From NCBI GenBank assembly GCA_040902105.1, contig JBBDXW010000025.1, forward strand, positions 105,229 to 169,228: a stretch of 64,000 nt of DNA, written 5' to 3'. The translations under genes and the position numbers were made by a program. This document shows positions 17,783 through 27,070 of this stretch, piece by piece (the stretch's first letter is position 1; each line of letters starts with the position of its first letter). The notes under the pieces are model-generated. The model had not been told where the DNA came from. It saw only the letters and a program-made list of their open reading frames with translations, and did no database searches. This stretch comes from IDS-8 sp040902105 (lineage in GTDB: Bacteria; Pseudomonadota; Gammaproteobacteria; Steroidobacterales; Woeseiaceae).

Positions 17783-20593
17783 TCACAACGATGTGAGCAG
17801 TTCCTCGGCCTCCTGGCGGGCGGCGAAACCGTCCGCGCCGTCAAGAATGTCTTCAAGGATGCGCCGCGCCTCGGCCTTGTCGCCGGCGGCCGCCAGGGCA
17901 GCGGCGAGATGATACCGGACCTCGGGGTTGTCCGGGCCGTTTTCGACAGCCTGGCGCAACATTGGAATACCCTCGTCCAGGTTGCCCTTCTGTACCTGTA
18001 TCCAGCCAAGCGTATCCGCCACTGAGCCATCTTGCGGCGATTGCTCGTAGGCGCTGCGGGCGGTTTCCTCCGCCCGCGGGTCGCCGCTCTGGAAATACTC
18101 CCAGGCCAGGTTGTTCAGGGCGACGTAGCTGTCCGGCGCCATGGAGACTACCTGTTCGTATTCCTCGATGGCCCGTGCCGTCTCGCCGCGGGCCTGGTGG
18201 CTCTGGGCAACGACCAGGCGCAGTTCCGTATCCAGGGGCCGTTCGTTCAGATAGTTCAGCAGGGGCGCCTCCGGGTTTTCCAGCTCGCCGGTGGTCCGGA
18301 CCTGAAACGCTCGAACCGCCAGCCGGCGGTCGTCCTTCCTGAGAGACAGGGCTTTATCGTAGGCCGCGGCCGCCTCGCCGAACCGGCTGGCGGCGGCGAG
18401 CAGTTCCGCTTCCAGTGCAAAGGGTATGCCGTTGTCCGGGTACCGCGCTTGCAGATCCTTCGCAATTTTCAGCGCAGCATCGGAGTCGCCCTGACGCGCC
18501 TTCAGTGACGCGATCATCACGGACGACTGGATGTTGTCGAGGTCGATCCCGCCGGATCCCGAGAGCGTCCGTTCCGCCAGCGCATAATTGCCCGACGCTG
18601 CCTGCGCGCGTGCCTGATTCATCCGGTATGCCGCCTCTTCAGGATCGAGCCTGGCGGCCTGTTCGAAATTCGCGAGGGCATCGGCGTTCTGATCGAGCTC
18701 CTGCTGCGCCAGCCCGAGCAGATTGCGTGCCTCGGCGTTGGAACCTTCGAGCCGGACTGCCTCGTATGCCACCTGTGTGGCAGATTCGAAAGAGCGTTCG
18801 CTGATATAAAGGCGCGCCAGCAGCAATCGCGGCATGATGGCCGCCGGGTCGGCTGCACGTGCCTTCTCGAGCCACTGGAGAGCCGCATCGGATTTTTCGG
18901 CCCGGGCTTCCAGCCTTGCAAGCGCCACCATCACCTCGATCGACTCGGGCTGCTGCTCGAGTGCTGCGAGGTACTGCCCTCTCGCGGCATCGAAGTCGCC
19001 CTGCTCGATGTCGACTCTGGCAACGTTGTAATAGGTTGAGAGGTCGGCCGGCGCGAGTCTCCGTGCTGCCATGAAGCTCTCGCGTGCGAGGTCCGGGTCG
19101 TCCGTCGACAGCGCTATGCCGCCGATCAGGTTTCGAACCCGGGCATCCTCGGGCCAGCGCACTGCCATCGCCTCGGCATCGCGCAGGGCCGTGGTCGAAT
19201 CCCCGCGACGCAGCGGGCTCATGACCTGCAGAAGATCGCGGCGATAGGCATTCTGTGCCGAATCGTCCGGCGACGACGACAGCAGCGTTTCCGCTTCGTC
19301 GACCTGTCCCGCTGCGAGGTAAGCGGCGGCGAGATCGAGCTGCAGGTCCACGTTGTCGGGTTTGTTCTCGATCTCTTCGCGCAAGTATTGAATCGCGTTA
19401 TTGTATTGGCCGGCTTCGAGACTCGCACGCACCGCCAGGTTCAACGCGCCGGCATCCGTATCCGTGGAACCCAGCAGCGGACGCAGCACATCCACAGCCT
19501 CGTCGGCGCGGTGCTGATGCAAGCGAATCTCCGCCATCAGCTTTCGCGCATCCGCATTATCCGGCGCGGCGGAAATGACCGAAGACAGATGCATTTCTGC
19601 CTGGCCCATATTGCCGCGCTTGAAATGCACAGCAGCCAGCAGGAACTGCGCCGGACGGTACTCCGGCGCCGCCTTCAAGACCTGCTGCAGCTTTGCCTGC
19701 GCAGTCTCGTAGTCCTCCCCCATATAGGCAATGCGGGCCGTCACGTAAATTGTCGACAGATTGTCCGGCGCAAACTCCTGCAATTGTGCTGCAGCAACCT
19801 TCGCCGCCCCCAGATCGTTCTGCGCCAGTCGAGACTCGATCAGGCCGACCAGCGCGGAGACCTGCGCGTCGGTATCCGAAGCCGTACTGGCCAGCTCGTG
19901 GGCCAGTGCGAACTCGTCCACCGCCGCGCCGGGATCCAGCATCGCGAGGTACAACGAACCCGAGGCCAGGCGAGCCGGGACGTACTTCCCCTCGATGCGC
20001 AGCGCCTCGTCAAGAGATTTGCGTGCTTCGGCATTGTTTTCTTCGGCAACGTAACTCGAAACGACGCCGAGCCTGGCCGGCATGTCGTCGCCATCCGCCG
20101 CCAGCACCTCGAGATACATGTCACGCGCATCGCCCGGACGTTGCAGCCCCATCATGGCATCGCCACGCATACGCAGAATGCCGAGTCGCTCGGTTTCGTT
20201 TTGTGCCAGTTCGGGCTGAATTTCTTCCAGCAACTGCTCGAACCGGCGCAACGAGAGCAATGCCCGACCCAGGTCGACCGCAACCGTCCGGAGGTCGGAA
20301 CCGAGTTCGATCGCGCGGCGCAGTTCCTTTTCCGCGGTGGCGGCGTCGTTGACACGTATCGAAGACCGTCCGAGCAACAGCCTCGCCTCACGGTTCTGCG
20401 GCTCCTGTTCCAGGATGTTCTTGGCGTCGATGATCGCCGCACGGTATTCGCTCGATTCGAATGCCGCCTGCGCGCGCGCAAGCCGGGCGGCATTATCCAT
20501 TCCGAGTCCACAGGCCGCGATGAACAAGAGCGGCAAGAGGGCGATTGAAGGCCCAGGTATTCCCGGGTGGATATCGCGGAAAAGATTCAGCAT
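17783..20593 (-). CDS. prsT: PEP-CTERM system TPR-repeat lipoprotein PrsT
   Basis: A 936-residue tetratricopeptide-repeat lipoprotein matching TIGR02917 (PrsT), a marker of exosortase A loci. The signal peptide ends in the lipobox FIAAC at about residue 28. More than twenty degenerate TPR units follow; typical ones read NREARLLLGRSSIRVN and GNLDEGIPMLRQAVENGPDNPEVRYHLA, with the last cluster near 780-900. Such solenoids act as periplasmic or outer-membrane scaffolds; a role in assembling the polysaccharide machine or handling PEP-CTERM proteins is plausible but unproven. The ATG has GGAG about 11 bases upstream. A 229-base gap to prsK leaves room for its own promoter, though I found no convincing one. 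Confidence 0.92.
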   Translation of the reverse strand: MLNLFRDIHPGIPGPSIALLPLLFIAACGLGMDNAARLARAQAAFESSEYRAAIIDAKNILEQEPQNREARLLLGRSSIRVNDAATAEKELRRAIELGSDLRTVAVDLGRALLSLRRFEQLLEEIQPELAQNETERLGILRMRGDAMMGLQRPGDARDMYLEVLAADGDDMPARLGVVSSYVAEENNAEARKSLDEALRIEGKYVPARLASGSLYLAMLDPGAAVDEFALAHELASTASDTDAQVSALVGLIESRLAQNDLGAAKVAAAQLQEFAPDNLSTIYVTARIAYMGEDYETAQAKLQQVLKAAPEYRPAQFLLAAVHFKRGNMGQAEMHLSSVISAAPDNADARKLMAEIRLHQHRADEAVDVLRPLLGSTDTDAGALNLAVRASLEAGQYNNAIQYLREEIENKPDNVDLQLDLAAAYLAAGQVDEAETLLSSSPDDSAQNAYRRDLLQVMSPLRRGDSTTALRDAEAMAVRWPEDARVRNLIGGIALSTDDPDLARESFMAARRLAPADLSTYYNVARVDIEQGDFDAARGQYLAALEQQPESIEVMVALARLEARAEKSDAALQWLEKARAADPAAIMPRLLLARLYISERSFESATQVAYEAVRLEGSNAEARNLLGLAQQELDQNADALANFEQAARLDPEEAAYRMNQARAQAASGNYALAERTLSGSGGIDLDNIQSSVMIASLKARQGDSDAALKIAKDLQARYPDNGIPFALEAELLAAASRFGEAAAAYDKALSLRKDDRRLAVRAFQVRTTGELENPEAPLLNYLNERPLDTELRLVVAQSHQARGETARAIEEYEQVVSMAPDSYVALNNLAWEYFQSGDPRAEETARSAYEQSPQDGSVADTLGWIQVQKGNLDEGIPMLRQAVENGPDNPEVRYHLAAALAAAGDKAEARRILEDILDGADGFAARQEAEELLTSL

Positions 20594-20822
20594 GCTGTTG
20601 TAATCTCCAGGTGTTGCATCCGTGATCGGCCGGCGCGACCCGGTGCCCGTCCCCGCATTATGTTTAGAAATGAGGCTAGCCCCCGAATTCTATACCAGGC
20701 GTCCCGCGCGGTCCGCGATCCAGTGCGACTGCAGAGCGTGAACTGGATCACGATCCGTCACACGCGTTCCACTGACGTCCGGTACACCGAAATGTTGTTC
20801 GCGTCCGGGCTTGTCATCGCCT

Positions 20823-22895
20823 TCACGCAGCCTGCACATTCGTTTCCAGCGGTAACCTGAGACTGATTCGGGTCCCGGACCCGGGGCTGCTGTCGACCTG
20901 CATCTGGCCACCGAGTGCCCGCACCGTCTCGCGAATCTGGTGCGCCCCGATTCCCATTCCCTGTGTGCCCTTGGTGCTGTCGAAGGGTTTGAACAGGCGC
21001 TCCTCGATGAATGACCGGTCCATCCCGCGACCCGTGTCGGAAACCGTTATCAGGCAATCCGTGCCGCAGGATTCCAGGCCCACAGTGACACTGCCCTGAG
21101 GCGGCGTCGCATCCTGGGCGTTGCGTATCGCGTGCACGAGCGCCATCAGCAGTCGCTCCCGGTCTGCCCGCACCCATAAGCGCGCATCTCCGACGTCTAC
21201 CCTGGGTTCCGGGCGTCGGTCCGCGCACTGCGAAGCGGCCTCCAGCAGGAGTTTGCCCAACTCGATTTTCTTGACGTTATGGACCGGAGCTCCCTGTGCA
21301 AGCTGCTCGAGCACCTTGCGCATGCGTGCGACGCCACTCTTCACGGTCGCAATTGCGTCATCCACGAACTCGGGCTTGTCCTTGTGTTTCTGGGAATTCT
21401 CCACGACCAGGGACTGCTGGGCGATCAGGTTCTTCAGGTCGTGCATCAGGTACGCGGTCAGGCGGTTGAAGGTCTCGAACTGCCGGCTCTCGGCGAGCTC
21501 CCACTTTTTCTGCTCCTGATCGAGATAGCTTGCGATTTGCCGGCCGGCCGTCTTCAGGAGATCGTGGTCTTCAAAATTCAACCTGTGCGCCATCCTGGGA
21601 CGTGCCAGCAGGACAAAGCCTACGAGGCGCTCGTCCGTGACCAGCGGCACAACAAAACCCGGGCGGTCCAGCCCAAGCTGGCCGAGATCGGTATCGAGAC
21701 CTTCGTAGCGTTCCGGCAGCAGGCGATATTCTTCTGCGTCGACGATCCAGCCGGTGCCGTTCAGGAAGCGCACCAGCGACGAGTCCGGGGCAATGCGCTG
21801 TTCGCTCACGCCGGTGTTCCAGCCGGCTTCGCAGCGGAACGGGCCCTCGCCCCGCTCCCGAATGAATAACAGTCCTTGCGGGGCTCCCAGAATGTCCGAG
21901 AGGGCCTTTATCGCGCGCTTGCTGAGTGAGAGTCCCGCTTCCCTCGGCGAGGACAATGTGCCCATCAGGCGCAGCCATTCCTCGCGATAATCGTAGTGAT
22001 TGCGAAAGAAATGCTTGCTCAGGAAGACGCGGAGCCGTGCACGCAGGCGCTCTGAGAACAGCAGCAGCGCCAGAATCAGGATGGCAGCGACGAAAAAAAT
22101 CAGCTGCGCCGCCGGACCCCACTCGCCGCCGAAGACCCGGATGTAATAGCCGACGCCGGCCATCAGGATCAGGTAGAGGCCTGCGCCCATCAGCGTTGTG
22201 GTGTAGAAAACGACGTGGCGCGACACGAAGATGCCGACCGACCAGTTCGGATTGCGTTGCGCGGAAACGGCTATCAGCGGCACGCAAAGGGTTGCGACCG
22301 TGCCGCGTACGCTCCACAAGAGCTCGTCGATCCGCCCGAACAGGATCCAATGCGTGTACAGCACCAGGTCGTAGCCGAACATGCCGATCAGGCCGAGGCC
22401 GATATATTTGAGTCCGTTGCGCTGACTGGCACGCGCATTGCGATAAATCTGCTCGACCATGATGAGAGCGAACAGGGACAGTGCGAGAGAACCCGAGACC
22501 AGCGCGGTACCGACACCCGGCGAGGCGAGGCCGGCACGCTCGGCCGCGAACAGCCCGATTCCGGAGAGCAGGACCACGCTCGCGAGGGCCGGACCCCCGT
22601 ACGCCAGCAGGCGGTGTTCGGTCGCTCCACCTGTACCACCGGCGAACAACACCGACAGAAAGACGAGCCAGGAGCCGTTACGCAGCGTCTCCGCGAGGAA
22701 CACTTTCATTACAGCGAGCGCGGGATCGGCAACGCTGAACGCAAGCGTAAAACCCCAGAGGGTCGAGATGACCGCGGCTATCGTAAGCATCGCCCCAGGC
22801 AGCCTGCCCTGCCAGCTCGTGACCAGCAGGACGCTCAGGATGAGGAACGCGAAACCAGCTAGCGCGTAGCCGAACGCTGACAGGTTAACGAGCAT
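20823..22895 (-). CDS. prsK: XrtA system sensor histidine kinase PrsK
   Basis: A 690-residue membrane histidine kinase of the TIGR02916 type. The first 290 residues form eight to ten membrane helices, followed by a GAF-like domain (about 320-460). The dimerisation box is FNRLTAYLMHDLKNLIAQQS with the phospho-accepting histidine in MHDLKNL. The ATP-binding domain shows the N box ALVHAIRNAQDAT, the G1 box DTGRGMD and a G2 box GMGIGAHQ. It presumably phosphorylates PrsR, encoded in the same direction two genes upstream. The input signal is unknown; the many-helix sensor suggests a membrane or envelope cue. It starts four bases after the epsB-like gene. Confidence 0.93.
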   Translation of the reverse strand: MLVNLSAFGYALAGFAFLILSVLLVTSWQGRLPGAMLTIAAVISTLWGFTLAFSVADPALAVMKVFLAETLRNGSWLVFLSVLFAGGTGGATEHRLLAYGGPALASVVLLSGIGLFAAERAGLASPGVGTALVSGSLALSLFALIMVEQIYRNARASQRNGLKYIGLGLIGMFGYDLVLYTHWILFGRIDELLWSVRGTVATLCVPLIAVSAQRNPNWSVGIFVSRHVVFYTTTLMGAGLYLILMAGVGYYIRVFGGEWGPAAQLIFFVAAILILALLLFSERLRARLRVFLSKHFFRNHYDYREEWLRLMGTLSSPREAGLSLSKRAIKALSDILGAPQGLLFIRERGEGPFRCEAGWNTGVSEQRIAPDSSLVRFLNGTGWIVDAEEYRLLPERYEGLDTDLGQLGLDRPGFVVPLVTDERLVGFVLLARPRMAHRLNFEDHDLLKTAGRQIASYLDQEQKKWELAESRQFETFNRLTAYLMHDLKNLIAQQSLVVENSQKHKDKPEFVDDAIATVKSGVARMRKVLEQLAQGAPVHNVKKIELGKLLLEAASQCADRRPEPRVDVGDARLWVRADRERLLMALVHAIRNAQDATPPQGSVTVGLESCGTDCLITVSDTGRGMDRSFIEERLFKPFDSTKGTQGMGIGAHQIRETVRALGGQMQVDSSPGSGTRISLRLPLETNVQAA

Positions 22896-22899
22896 GATA

Positions 22900-24300
22900 T
22901 CAGCGGGCGCCCTTGCCCCAGAGGATGACTTCGGCGGTCTGCAGCATGATCACGACATCCAGCAGGAGACTGTGATTCTTTACGTAATAGAGATCGTATT
23001 GCAGCTTCTCGATGGCGTCGTGCTGGCAGGATCCGTACTGGTATTTGAGCTGTGCCCAGCCCGTGATTCCCGGCTTGACGGTGTGCCGTTCATTGTAGAA
23101 AGGGATGCTCCTGGTCAGCTCGCTGACGAACTCGGGGCGCTCCGGACGAGGCCCGACCAGACTCATCTCGCCGCGCAGCACGTTGAAAATCTGCGGCAGT
23201 TCGTCGAAACGCAACTTCCGCAACGCGGCGCCGGCCCGCGTGATGCGCAGGTCGTTCTCCTCGGCCCAGCGGGCCTCGCCATCGGCTTCGGCACCCTCGA
23301 TCATGCTGCGGAATTTAAGGACATTGAATATTTCGCCGTGTATTCCGACCCGGCGCTGCCGGTAGAGAACGGGTGCGTGCAGGCCGTCCCCCACCTTGAT
23401 CGCGATCGCCGAGAGCAGCATGAATGGCCAGGCGACGAGCAAAGCCAGCACTCCGCCGGCAAGGTCGAGCATCCGTTTGGTCGTGCGGCGGATGGGCGTG
23501 ATGCGAAAGCCCGAGGAGAAGATCAACCAGCCCGGCGTCACGAGGTCAATGCGAACTTTCCCGGTTTCACGCTCGAGGAAAGCCGCCAGATCCAGCACGT
23601 CGATGCCCCGCACCTTGCACGTCAGTAACTCGTCCACGGGCAGGTTGCCGCGTCGGTCGTCCATGGCCACGACAATTTCTTCCACATGCTTTTCCACGGC
23701 AATGTCGAGCAACGACTTGTTGTGGTCCAGCAGCCTGCCGGAGGCAAACACGCTGGCATCGCCGCGCGCGCTGACACTGCCGACCAGCCGGAAGCCCCGC
23801 CGATCGGCTCGTCGGCGAATCTGGTGGATTGCGGCGGATTTTGCGCCGGCCCCATAGACCAGCGTACGCCGACGAAAGATATTCTCGTCCACCGTCCGCA
23901 TGAAGAACAGGCGAATACTGATCAGGCCCGCAAACGCGATAACGATTGCGAGCTGGGCAATGCCCCTGCTCAACGCAAGTTCCGGCAGCGAGTACCACAC
24001 GGCTGTCAAGGGAAAGCTCGCCAGCAGAAAGGCCACGCCCATGCGCGCCAGGGTGTCCTTGAAATACAAGCGCTGGTGGAACTGATAAAGGCCGAGCGCC
24101 AGTATCGCGACGAAGACAACCAGGGTAACGATTGCAGCCTTGGGCCAAATGGGGCCTTCCGGCATCTCGAATACGGCCAGGTCGCCGTGGGACCGAAATC
24201 CGGCCGCAACGAACACCGCGCCGTATATGACGCCGAGCTCCGCCAGCATCAGCAGCAGCACCGGCAGGCGCAGATGATTATGTAGCAGTTTGAAGAACAT
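22900..24300 (-). CDS. Priming sugar transferase EpsB-type, PEP-CTERM system
   Basis: Polyprenyl-phosphate hexose-1-phosphate transferase of the WbaP/EpsE class (TIGR03013-like), about 466 residues, which starts the repeat unit by loading the first sugar phosphate onto undecaprenyl phosphate. Four or five N-terminal membrane helices and a CoA-binding-like middle domain (VYGAGAKSAAIHQI) are followed by the catalytic domain: KRMLDLAGG, LYRQRRVGIHG, FNVLKFRSM, LRKLRFDELPQ and MSLVGPRPERP. The ATG at 24300 was chosen over the upstream ATG at 24333 because it directly precedes the first helix and has TTGGGTG in front. It sits between prsR and prsK, a standard arrangement in exosortase A loci. Confidence 0.9.
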   Translation of the reverse strand: MFFKLLHNHLRLPVLLLMLAELGVIYGAVFVAAGFRSHGDLAVFEMPEGPIWPKAAIVTLVVFVAILALGLYQFHQRLYFKDTLARMGVAFLLASFPLTAVWYSLPELALSRGIAQLAIVIAFAGLISIRLFFMRTVDENIFRRRTLVYGAGAKSAAIHQIRRRADRRGFRLVGSVSARGDASVFASGRLLDHNKSLLDIAVEKHVEEIVVAMDDRRGNLPVDELLTCKVRGIDVLDLAAFLERETGKVRIDLVTPGWLIFSSGFRITPIRRTTKRMLDLAGGVLALLVAWPFMLLSAIAIKVGDGLHAPVLYRQRRVGIHGEIFNVLKFRSMIEGAEADGEARWAEENDLRITRAGAALRKLRFDELPQIFNVLRGEMSLVGPRPERPEFVSELTRSIPFYNERHTVKPGITGWAQLKYQYGSCQHDAIEKLQYDLYYVKNHSLLLDVVIMLQTAEVILWGKGAR

Positions 24301-24507
24301 CACCCAATTTGCACGGTGGCTACTCGCGGGCATTTCTTATACGTCGTCGCGGCAACCGGTTTGTTTTTCCACGTTGCGTGCCGGTGTTTTTGATTATATG
24401 CCAAACTTTTCAACAAGTTGTGACACTTATCGCAAACCGGTACGAGGGATGCTTTTATTTGACGACGTGGCGATTACATTGTCGTTAGACCGGCTGTCCC
24501 GATTGTA

Positions 24508-25890
24508 CTACCCGCTCCTCGTACTAGCGAATCCTTCGGCGGAGAGGCCATATTTCTCCATGAGTTCGTACAGCGTGGGGGGTGTAATTCCGAGCATTTC
24601 GGAGGCCCGGGAGACGTTGCCGTAGGCCTGGATCAGCGCCAGGCGTACCGCCTTCGTCTCGGCCTCCTCGCGCACGACTCCCAGGTTCAGGGACGGCGGT
24701 GCAAGCGCCTTGCCGGTCAGGCCCATGTCAGCGGCCGTCACCTGCTTCCCCTCGGCCATGATGACTGCGCTTTTGATCTTGTTCTCCAGTTCGCGCACGT
24801 TCCCGGGCCAGCTGTGACTCCGTATCGCATCCTGGGCGTCCTGGCTGAAACCTCGCAACGACCGCTTGTGCTGTGTGGCAATCCGCTCCAGGAGTTTGCG
24901 CGCCAGTACCAGCCGGCCCCCTTCACGCTCGCGAAATGGCGGGATGTTCACGGTGATTTCGCTGATCCGGTAAAAGAGATCGTCGCGGAATCGGCCGGCG
25001 GCGATGAGGTGCGAGATATTCTGATTGGTGGCGCAGATGACGCGCACGTCCACCGGGATCTCTTCCCGGCCGCCGACACGCTCCACCACCCTCTCCTGCA
25101 GGAAGCGCAACAACTTGGCCTGCAACGGCAGCGGCATGTCGCCAATCTCGTCCAGCAGCAGCGTTCCGCCGTTCGCGATTTCGAACTTGCCCGGTGTGGT
25201 TTTCACGGCGCCGGTGAAAGCGCCTTTTTCGTGGCCGAAGAGTTCGGATTCCAGGAGGTTCTCCGGAATCGCGGCACAGTTGATGGCGACGAATCTCTGG
25301 TCTTTTCGATGACTGAGCGAATGCAGTGCCCGGCTCAGAAGCTCCTTGCCGGTACCGCTCTCGCCCAGCAGCATCACCGTAACATCCGTCGGCGCTACTT
25401 TTTCTATCATGCTGCACACCCGCAACATCGCCTCACTGGCGGCGACGATACCGTCCAGCGGTGAGACGCCTTCGCGGCTGATCAGGCGCCGGTTCTCGGC
25501 CTCCAGGTCGTAAATGTGGAAGGCTCGATTCACCAGCAGTTGCAGCGTCGCGGTGTCGACCGGCTTCTGGTAAAAATCATAAGCACCCAGTCCGATGGAC
25601 TTGACTGCGTTTTCGAGGTCGCCATGCCCCGTCACCACGATAACCTTGGTGTGCGGAGCGAGGTTTACGATCTGCTCCAGGGCCGCGAGGCCCTCGGTAA
25701 CGCCTTCCGCATCCGGGGGGAGCCCGAGGTCCTGCAACACGACCGCCGGCTCGCAGCGCCGGAGTTCGTCAATGGCCGCTGCACGATCCCCGGCCATCAG
25801 CACTTCATAATCCTCGAAGCACCATTTGAGCTGGCTCTGCAGTGCGGGGTCGTCTTCGACGATGAGCAGTTTTCGCGGGGTGTCGTTCAC
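24508..25890 (-). CDS. prsR: XrtA system response regulator PrsR (sigma-54 activator)
   Basis: A 460-residue NtrC-type regulator matching TIGR02915. The receiver domain (residues 1-125) has LLIVEDD, an Asp in VVLQDLGLPP as phospho-acceptor, and the conserved KP pair in YQKPVD. The AAA+ domain has Walker A GESGTGKE, the sigma-54-contacting GAFTGA loop, and GTLLLDEIGD as Walker B. The C-terminus is a Fis-type helix-turn-helix (NVSRASEMLGITPPTLYELMEKYGL). It should activate RpoN-dependent promoters when phosphorylated by PrsK; a matching -24/-12 site lies in front of the PEP-CTERM gene at 26924. The 207-base gap to the epsB-like gene shows no clear promoter. Confidence 0.94.
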   Translation of the reverse strand: MNDTPRKLLIVEDDPALQSQLKWCFEDYEVLMAGDRAAAIDELRRCEPAVVLQDLGLPPDAEGVTEGLAALEQIVNLAPHTKVIVVTGHGDLENAVKSIGLGAYDFYQKPVDTATLQLLVNRAFHIYDLEAENRRLISREGVSPLDGIVAASEAMLRVCSMIEKVAPTDVTVMLLGESGTGKELLSRALHSLSHRKDQRFVAINCAAIPENLLESELFGHEKGAFTGAVKTTPGKFEIANGGTLLLDEIGDMPLPLQAKLLRFLQERVVERVGGREEIPVDVRVICATNQNISHLIAAGRFRDDLFYRISEITVNIPPFREREGGRLVLARKLLERIATQHKRSLRGFSQDAQDAIRSHSWPGNVRELENKIKSAVIMAEGKQVTAADMGLTGKALAPPSLNLGVVREEAETKAVRLALIQAYGNVSRASEMLGITPPTLYELMEKYGLSAEGFASTRSG

Positions 25891-26062
25891 GGTCGTCTCG
25901 TTTGTTGCCGGTCCACGCCGCTATGCGCGGACGGACAAGCATTTTGCCACGCCTGCGAGACGTTATCAGCGGCTCCGTCACAGTCGGCAAAGGGAACGGC
26001 TGCACAAACACAGGGCGCAGGCTGCTTCTGACGGCGCCAGAGACGAACGAATGCATGGCGTT

Positions 26063-26138
26063 GTAGGAGCCCGCCATTGCGGGCGACCTTGCCGACCGCC
26101 GGACGTCGCGCAGGTCGCCCGCAATGGCGGGCTCCTAC
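26063..26138. repeat. REP-like palindrome pair, type A, inverted (BIME-like)
   Basis: Two copies of the same 26-base element in opposite orientation, 26063-26088 and 26113-26138, separated by 24 bases. The element begins GTAGGAGCCCGCC and ends GCGGGCGACC, itself an imperfect palindrome. The pair could fold into a long hairpin and lies between the convergent-free end of the PEP-CTERM gene and the region upstream of prsR, so it may act as a transcription terminator or mRNA end protector. The same element recurs at several intergenic places in the window. Confidence 0.9.
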
Positions 26139-26168
26139 ACGCTTGACCTTAAGTACGTGCCATTCGGT

Positions 26169-26924
26169 CTATGCGCGCTTTTTACGCCGCAGCAGGCCCA
26201 GACCGAGGAGACCCGTACCAAGGAGCGCCAGCGTACCGGGCTCCGGGACGGCCGTGGGACGCAACTGAATCGAGGTGTCGATGCGGAAAGCCGATTCGGT
26301 CGTATGCCGCTCTGCGAAGAACAGGTTGAAAGAATAGTCCTGTCCCGTCGTCAAGCCGAGTGTATCCAGATTGACGCTCCCGGTCGTTGCGGGCTTCACG
26401 CCACCCAGGTCGATCACCAGGTTGCCGCCGATGAATACCCAGAGATCGTCGTCGCCGGTGAATGTGAAGGACTCGCCCCCCTGGTAGGTGAAGGCGCTGC
26501 TCAGTGCATACGTGAAATGGTAATTATGCACGCGGCCCTGATTGCCCAAAAGCAGGCCATCGGCAGGGAAGAAGTTGTTGTTGGAGTAGGTGTAGACATT
26601 GGGGTTCGCGATCGAATTTTCCAGATTGATCGAAAAATCCGTGGCGAGGTTGACACCGATGGCATCGCGGTACCACTGGTCGAAGTTTGCCTGACCGGTG
26701 GTCATCGGATTACCTGCCTGGCCGGCGTAAACAGGAAGGCCGTCGGCACCGAGTCCTATTTCGACAATGCCGGGGTCCGACGAGCAGCATGGCCCTTCGA
26801 AATCCGGGTGGCTGTCGTTGAAGTCGCGAAGGGTGCCGGTCAGCGTAATGACGTCTGCCGCGGCGATCTGCGTCAGGAACAGAAGCGCTGCTCCGAGTCC
26901 AAATCCTTTTATGTTTGCAATCAT
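26169..26924 (-). CDS. PEP-CTERM protein with fibro-slime domain
   Basis: A 251-residue secreted protein. The signal peptide MIANIKGFGLGAALLFLTQ ends near IAAA. The body matches the fibro-slime domain (TIGR02148): FDQWYRDAIGVN, FTFTGDDDLWVFIGG, DLGGVKPATTGSVNLD and SFNLFFAERHTTES. The C-terminus is a textbook PEP-CTERM sorting signal: VPEPG, a hydrophobic helix, and the basic end RRKKRA. It should be secreted, cut by exosortase A and surface-bound with the polysaccharide. The ATG at 26924 has AAAGGAAA seven bases upstream; the open frame to 27008 is spurious because a sigma-54 promoter lies at 26999-27014. It is the only PEP-CTERM protein I could find in the window. Confidence 0.94.
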   Translation of the reverse strand: MIANIKGFGLGAALLFLTQIAAADVITLTGTLRDFNDSHPDFEGPCCSSDPGIVEIGLGADGLPVYAGQAGNPMTTGQANFDQWYRDAIGVNLATDFSINLENSIANPNVYTYSNNNFFPADGLLLGNQGRVHNYHFTYALSSAFTYQGGESFTFTGDDDLWVFIGGNLVIDLGGVKPATTGSVNLDTLGLTTGQDYSFNLFFAERHTTESAFRIDTSIQLRPTAVPEPGTLALLGTGLLGLGLLRRKKRA

Positions 26925-26998
26925 TGCAATTATTTCCTTTATCCTGTGCACCACGTCGATACGCCGTGCCGGATGTGTCCCTTGTGTGCACTGGATAA

Positions 26999-27014
26999 GG
27001 CAAGACACGTGCCA
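26999..27014 (-). promoter_or_regulatory. Sigma-54 (-24/-12) promoter of the PEP-CTERM gene
   Basis: Read on the minus strand the site is TGGCACGTGTCTTGCC. It has GG at 27013-27012 and GC at 27001-27000 with exactly ten bases between, and matches the RpoN consensus TGGCAC-N5-TTGC fully. Transcription would start near 26988, giving a leader of about 64 bases to the ATG at 26924. The sequence is nearly palindromic, so the plus strand also reads GG-N10-GC (AGGCAAGACACGTGCC) toward the divergent beta-helix gene; that direction is a weaker match. PrsR is the likely activator. Confidence 0.82.
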
Positions 27015-27070
27015 AGCATTCTTGCTATTGTTTTTTCAGGGATTTTTCTTCTCGCTCGTCACGCCGATCG

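Noticed and set aside
19388..20548. A 386-codon open frame on the plus strand
   Set aside because: Antisense to prsT, whose TPR repeats are clear; the plus-strand product is rich in Arg, His and Gln without recognisable motifs.
20630..20643. A GG-N10-GC match upstream of prsT on the minus strand
   Set aside because: Only the two dinucleotides fit; the surrounding TGGCAC and TTGC bases do not, and such matches arise by chance in GC-rich DNA.
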